Assembly (NCBI GenBank): GCA_017405965.1
Contig: JAFQZK010000038.1
Span: 124,001 to 188,000 of the forward strand
DNA: 64,000 nucleotides
Direction of reading: 5' to 3'
Origin: Muribaculaceae bacterium
GTDB lineage: Bacteria > Bacteroidota > Bacteroidia > Bacteroidales > Muribaculaceae
Within the stretch, counting starts at the first letter, position 1. Each line of letters starts with the position of its first letter. The notes under the pieces were generated by a model. That model ran no database searches. It was given only the letters and a program-made list of their open reading frames with translations, and had not been told where the DNA came from. Positions 61,785-64,000 of the stretch are shown here, piece after piece. Position numbers and translations under genes: made by a program.

Positions 61785-64000
61785 ATGGGCAAAAGTCAAA
61801 GCAATCACAATAAAAAAATGGATGAGCATCAGAGTTATTTCAATCCCGACATCAGCGGCGTAAAGAAATCTGATGACTACCTGAAGCGACAAGAGGCCGA
61901 GCAGGCCATCGACAACGAGAACGTTACCAAATGGCAACGTTTCACTGCGTTTTTCAAGAACGGGAATTTCAAGTTCGGCATGGGTATCGCCATGCTGTTC
62001 ACGGGTATCTACCTGCTGATCTCGTTCTTGTCGTTCTTCCTGTCGTCGGGTATGAGCGACCAAGACCGCATCACCAATTACTCGATGATCGAGAATGCTC
62101 AGGTTCCTGACAAGATACGCAACGCCGGTGCCGCTGTGGGCGCCTCGTTGAGTGATTTCTGCATCTCGAGTGGTGTAGGCGTGGCCGCCTTCATCATCGT
62201 GGTGTGGTTCATCGTGCTGGGCATGAGATTGTTGCGCAAGAAGAAAGTACACTTCTTCTCCTATACCTTCATCTGCCTGTTCAGCATCTTCACCTTCTCG
62301 ATGGTTGTGGGTGCAGCCACCTACTTTGTCAAGCCCATCACCTTCTTCCCGCTGGGCGGTTACTTTGGCTTCTATGCCAACAAATGGCTATTGGGACTGC
62401 TGGGTGTCTATGGCATGGTGGCTGTGAACCTGGCGATTCTCATGTTGTGGATCTTCCTGACCTACAAGACTTTCACTGCGTTGTACCGCCAATTGCAAAA
62501 AGGCATCGAGAAAAAACGCAGTCACAGCAAGGAAGAAGCCGAGAAAGTGGTGAACCAGCAAGGCCAGTCCACCTTCCTGGGCAGCGAACAGCGAGTGAGC
62601 GACACTGCCAGCCAGGATGACGAGGACGAGAAACCGGCACCCGCTCCTCGCAAGCGCCGTGCCCGCAACGAATCATCCGGCAACAATAACGGTGAGACCG
62701 CCCGCCTGAAACCCATCACGGCGAGCAGCGAAGTGAGCAACCCGCATGACCCCACAGGCGAATACCGCCATTACCGCTTCCCCACCCTGGACCTGCTGCA
62801 AGACATCCGCATGAACCCCAACAGCGTGGACAAGCAGGAGCAGGACGAGAATAAGGAGCGCATCCGCGACACGCTGAGCAAATACGGCATCGAGATCAAG
62901 GAAATCATGGTGCACGTGGGTCCCACGGTCACCCTGTTCGAGATTGTACCTCAAGACGGCGTGCGCGTGAACAAGATTCGCGGTCTGGAAGATGACATCG
63001 CCTTGAGCCTTGCCGCCCTGGGTATCCGCATCATTGCGCCCATGCCCGGCAAGGGCACCATCGGCATCGAGGTACCCAACCGTGACCCGCAGGTGGTACC
63101 CATGCGCGAGGTCTTGGGTTCCAAGGCTTTCCAGGAGAGCCGCGCCAAGCTGCCGATGTGCCTTGGTTGCACCGTGAGCAACGAGGTGTTCATCGCCGAC
63201 TTGACCAAGATGCCGCACCTGCTGGTTGCAGGTGCCACCGGTAAAGGTAAATCGGTGGGTCTGAACGCTATCATCACATCGTTACTTTACAAGAAGGGCC
63301 CATCGGAGTTGAAGTTTGTCCTTGTGGATCCCAAGCGCGTCGAGTTCAGCGTGTATGCCGACCTCGAGAAATACTATTTTGCCAAGGCTCCCGGCGAGGA
63401 AAAGGCCATCATCACCGACACAGACCGCGTTATCAAGACGTTGAACTGCCTCGTGCAGGAGATGGAAGACCGCTACAAGGTGTTTGAGGAAGTGAGGGTG
63501 CGCAACGTGAGCGACTACAACGAGATGTGGCGCCGTGAACTGCGTGAGATCCGCGACGAGCATGGTGAGAAGAAATATCGCTACATGCCCTACATCGTGG
63601 GCATCATCGACGAGTTCAGCGACATGATCATGACTGCCGGCAAGGAGGTAGAGACTCCCCTGGTGCGCATCGCCCAGAAAGCCCGCGCCGTGGGTATCCA
63701 CATGATCATCGCCACCCAGCGTCCCTCGTCCAAGGTCATCACCGGTCTGATCAAGGGTAACTTCCCCGGCCGCATCGCCTTTGCCGTTGCCCAGCGCATC
63801 GACAGCCAAATCATCATCGACCGCACCGGAGCCCAGCAGCTCATCGGCCGTGGTGACATGCTGTTCCAGATCGATGGCGAGCTGACTCGTCTGCAATGCC
63901 CGTTCGTTGATACCCCCGACATCGTCCGCATCAGCGACTTTATCAAGGAGCAGGAAGACAACGACCGCGACATCAACCACGAGGAGCCCTATCTGCTGCC
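61785..64000 (+). CDS. ftsK: DNA translocase FtsK (3' end outside window)
   Basis: Open from ATG 61785 to the window end (738 full codons, no stop). An N-terminal membrane part with about four hydrophobic spans (residues about 60-235: GMGIAMLFTGIYLLISFLSF, FIIVVWFIVLGMRLL, FSYTFICLFSIFTFSMVVG, LAILMLWIFLTY) is followed by a charged, disordered linker (about 245-310) and the motor: PTVTLFEIVPQDGVRVNKI, Walker A in VAGATGKGKSVGLNAI (about residue 483), PKRVEFSVYADL and Walker B in YIVGIIDEFSDMIM, ATQRPSSKVITGLIKGNFPG. It moves chromosome termini through the closing septum and activates XerCD recombination. The C-terminal gamma domain is outside the window. Confidence 0.96.
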   Translation, partial: MGKSQSNHNKKMDEHQSYFNPDISGVKKSDDYLKRQEAEQAIDNENVTKWQRFTAFFKNGNFKFGMGIAMLFTGIYLLISFLSFFLSSGMSDQDRITNYSMIENAQVPDKIRNAGAAVGASLSDFCISSGVGVAAFIIVVWFIVLGMRLLRKKKVHFFSYTFICLFSIFTFSMVVGAATYFVKPITFFPLGGYFGFYANKWLLGLLGVYGMVAVNLAILMLWIFLTYKTFTALYRQLQKGIEKKRSHSKEEAEKVVNQQGQSTFLGSEQRVSDTASQDDEDEKPAPAPRKRRARNESSGNNNGETARLKPITASSEVSNPHDPTGEYRHYRFPTLDLLQDIRMNPNSVDKQEQDENKERIRDTLSKYGIEIKEIMVHVGPTVTLFEIVPQDGVRVNKIRGLEDDIALSLAALGIRIIAPMPGKGTIGIEVPNRDPQVVPMREVLGSKAFQESRAKLPMCLGCTVSNEVFIADLTKMPHLLVAGATGKGKSVGLNAIITSLLYKKGPSELKFVLVDPKRVEFSVYADLEKYYFAKAPGEEKAIITDTDRVIKTLNCLVQEMEDRYKVFEEVRVRNVSDYNEMWRRELREIRDEHGEKKYRYMPYIVGIIDEFSDMIMTAGKEVETPLVRIAQKARAVGIHMIIATQRPSSKVITGLIKGNFPGRIAFAVAQRIDSQIIIDRTGAQQLIGRGDMLFQIDGELTRLQCPFVDTPDIVRISDFIKEQEDNDRDINHEEPYLL

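Noticed and set aside
61695..62252. Minus-strand frame opposite the ftsK start
   Set aside because: It overlaps the ftsK promoter and the membrane part of FtsK, and has no independent support.

Overview
The window is chromosomal DNA from a member of the Bacteroidota, most likely a gut Bacteroidales of the Muribaculaceae/Prevotellaceae type (an inference from gene content). Many genes are preceded by the Bacteroidota promoter -7 element TAnnTTTG and by A/T-rich leaders without a Shine-Dalgarno sequence. Secreted proteins carry type IX secretion (T9SS) C-terminal domains or dockerin-like Ca-binding repeats. Lineage families occur throughout: DUF4293, DUF6029, Omp28, Rho with a long insertion, and split GcvPA/GcvPB. 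By eye, G+C is moderate (about 50-55%) and coding density is high. No rRNA, tRNA, CRISPR array, transposase or phage gene was recognised.

Layout. 1-3.2 kb (minus): galactose genes (galK, galM, start of a sugar nucleotidyltransferase) and a small lipoprotein. 3.3-9.2 kb (plus): pgk, pta, ackA, pheS, nth, i.e. ATP generation through 1,3-bisphosphoglycerate and acetyl-CoA to acetate, then Phe-tRNA synthetase and a base-excision glycosylase. 9.3-15.7 kb: a small outer-membrane barrel, the rho-ruvX-def operon (minus), and, divergent from it, a CCA-adding enzyme fused to an O6-methylguanine-DNA methyltransferase. 15.7-25.3 kb: a large SUMF1-domain exported protein (minus), a GH20 hexosaminidase, a 1326-residue amidase with an internal duplication and a dockerin, and a TolB-like propeller. 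25.4-34.8 kb: NhaD antiporter, DUF4293, a TPR protein, dnaG, a LysM/periplasmic-binding protein and a barrel. 35-42.1 kb: lplA followed by the whole glycine-cleavage system (gcvT, gcvH, gcvPA, gcvPB, lpd). 42.2-43.9 kb: two exported proteins (dockerin, beta-helix) in a looser, more A/T-rich stretch. 44.3-48.9 kb: uvrB, a YgiQ-type radical SAM protein, PAP2 phosphatase. 48.9-56.2 kb (minus): an apparent five-gene operon for exported thioredoxin-like and surface proteins, and a separate T9SS cargo. 56.3-61.5 kb (minus): LptF/LptG-type permease, tgt, a coiled-coil exported protein, a C10 cysteine protease. 61.8 kb to the end: ftsK, running off the window.

How parts fit: LplA can lipoylate GcvH, and Lpd reoxidises it, so lplA to lpd forms one functional unit. 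Pta and AckA make acetate and ATP. The exported TlpA-like, Omp28-like and DUF6029 proteins look like one envelope module. The most unusual things are (i) the CCA-adding enzyme/MGMT fusion, (ii) short tandem-repeat islands of period 7 or 9 bp in several operon spacers and once inside a coding region, (iii) a family of GAGACGCAA palindromes of which one serves as both terminator and -33 promoter element, and (iv) an 18-bp perfect inverted repeat placing matched -7 boxes back to back between rho and cca.
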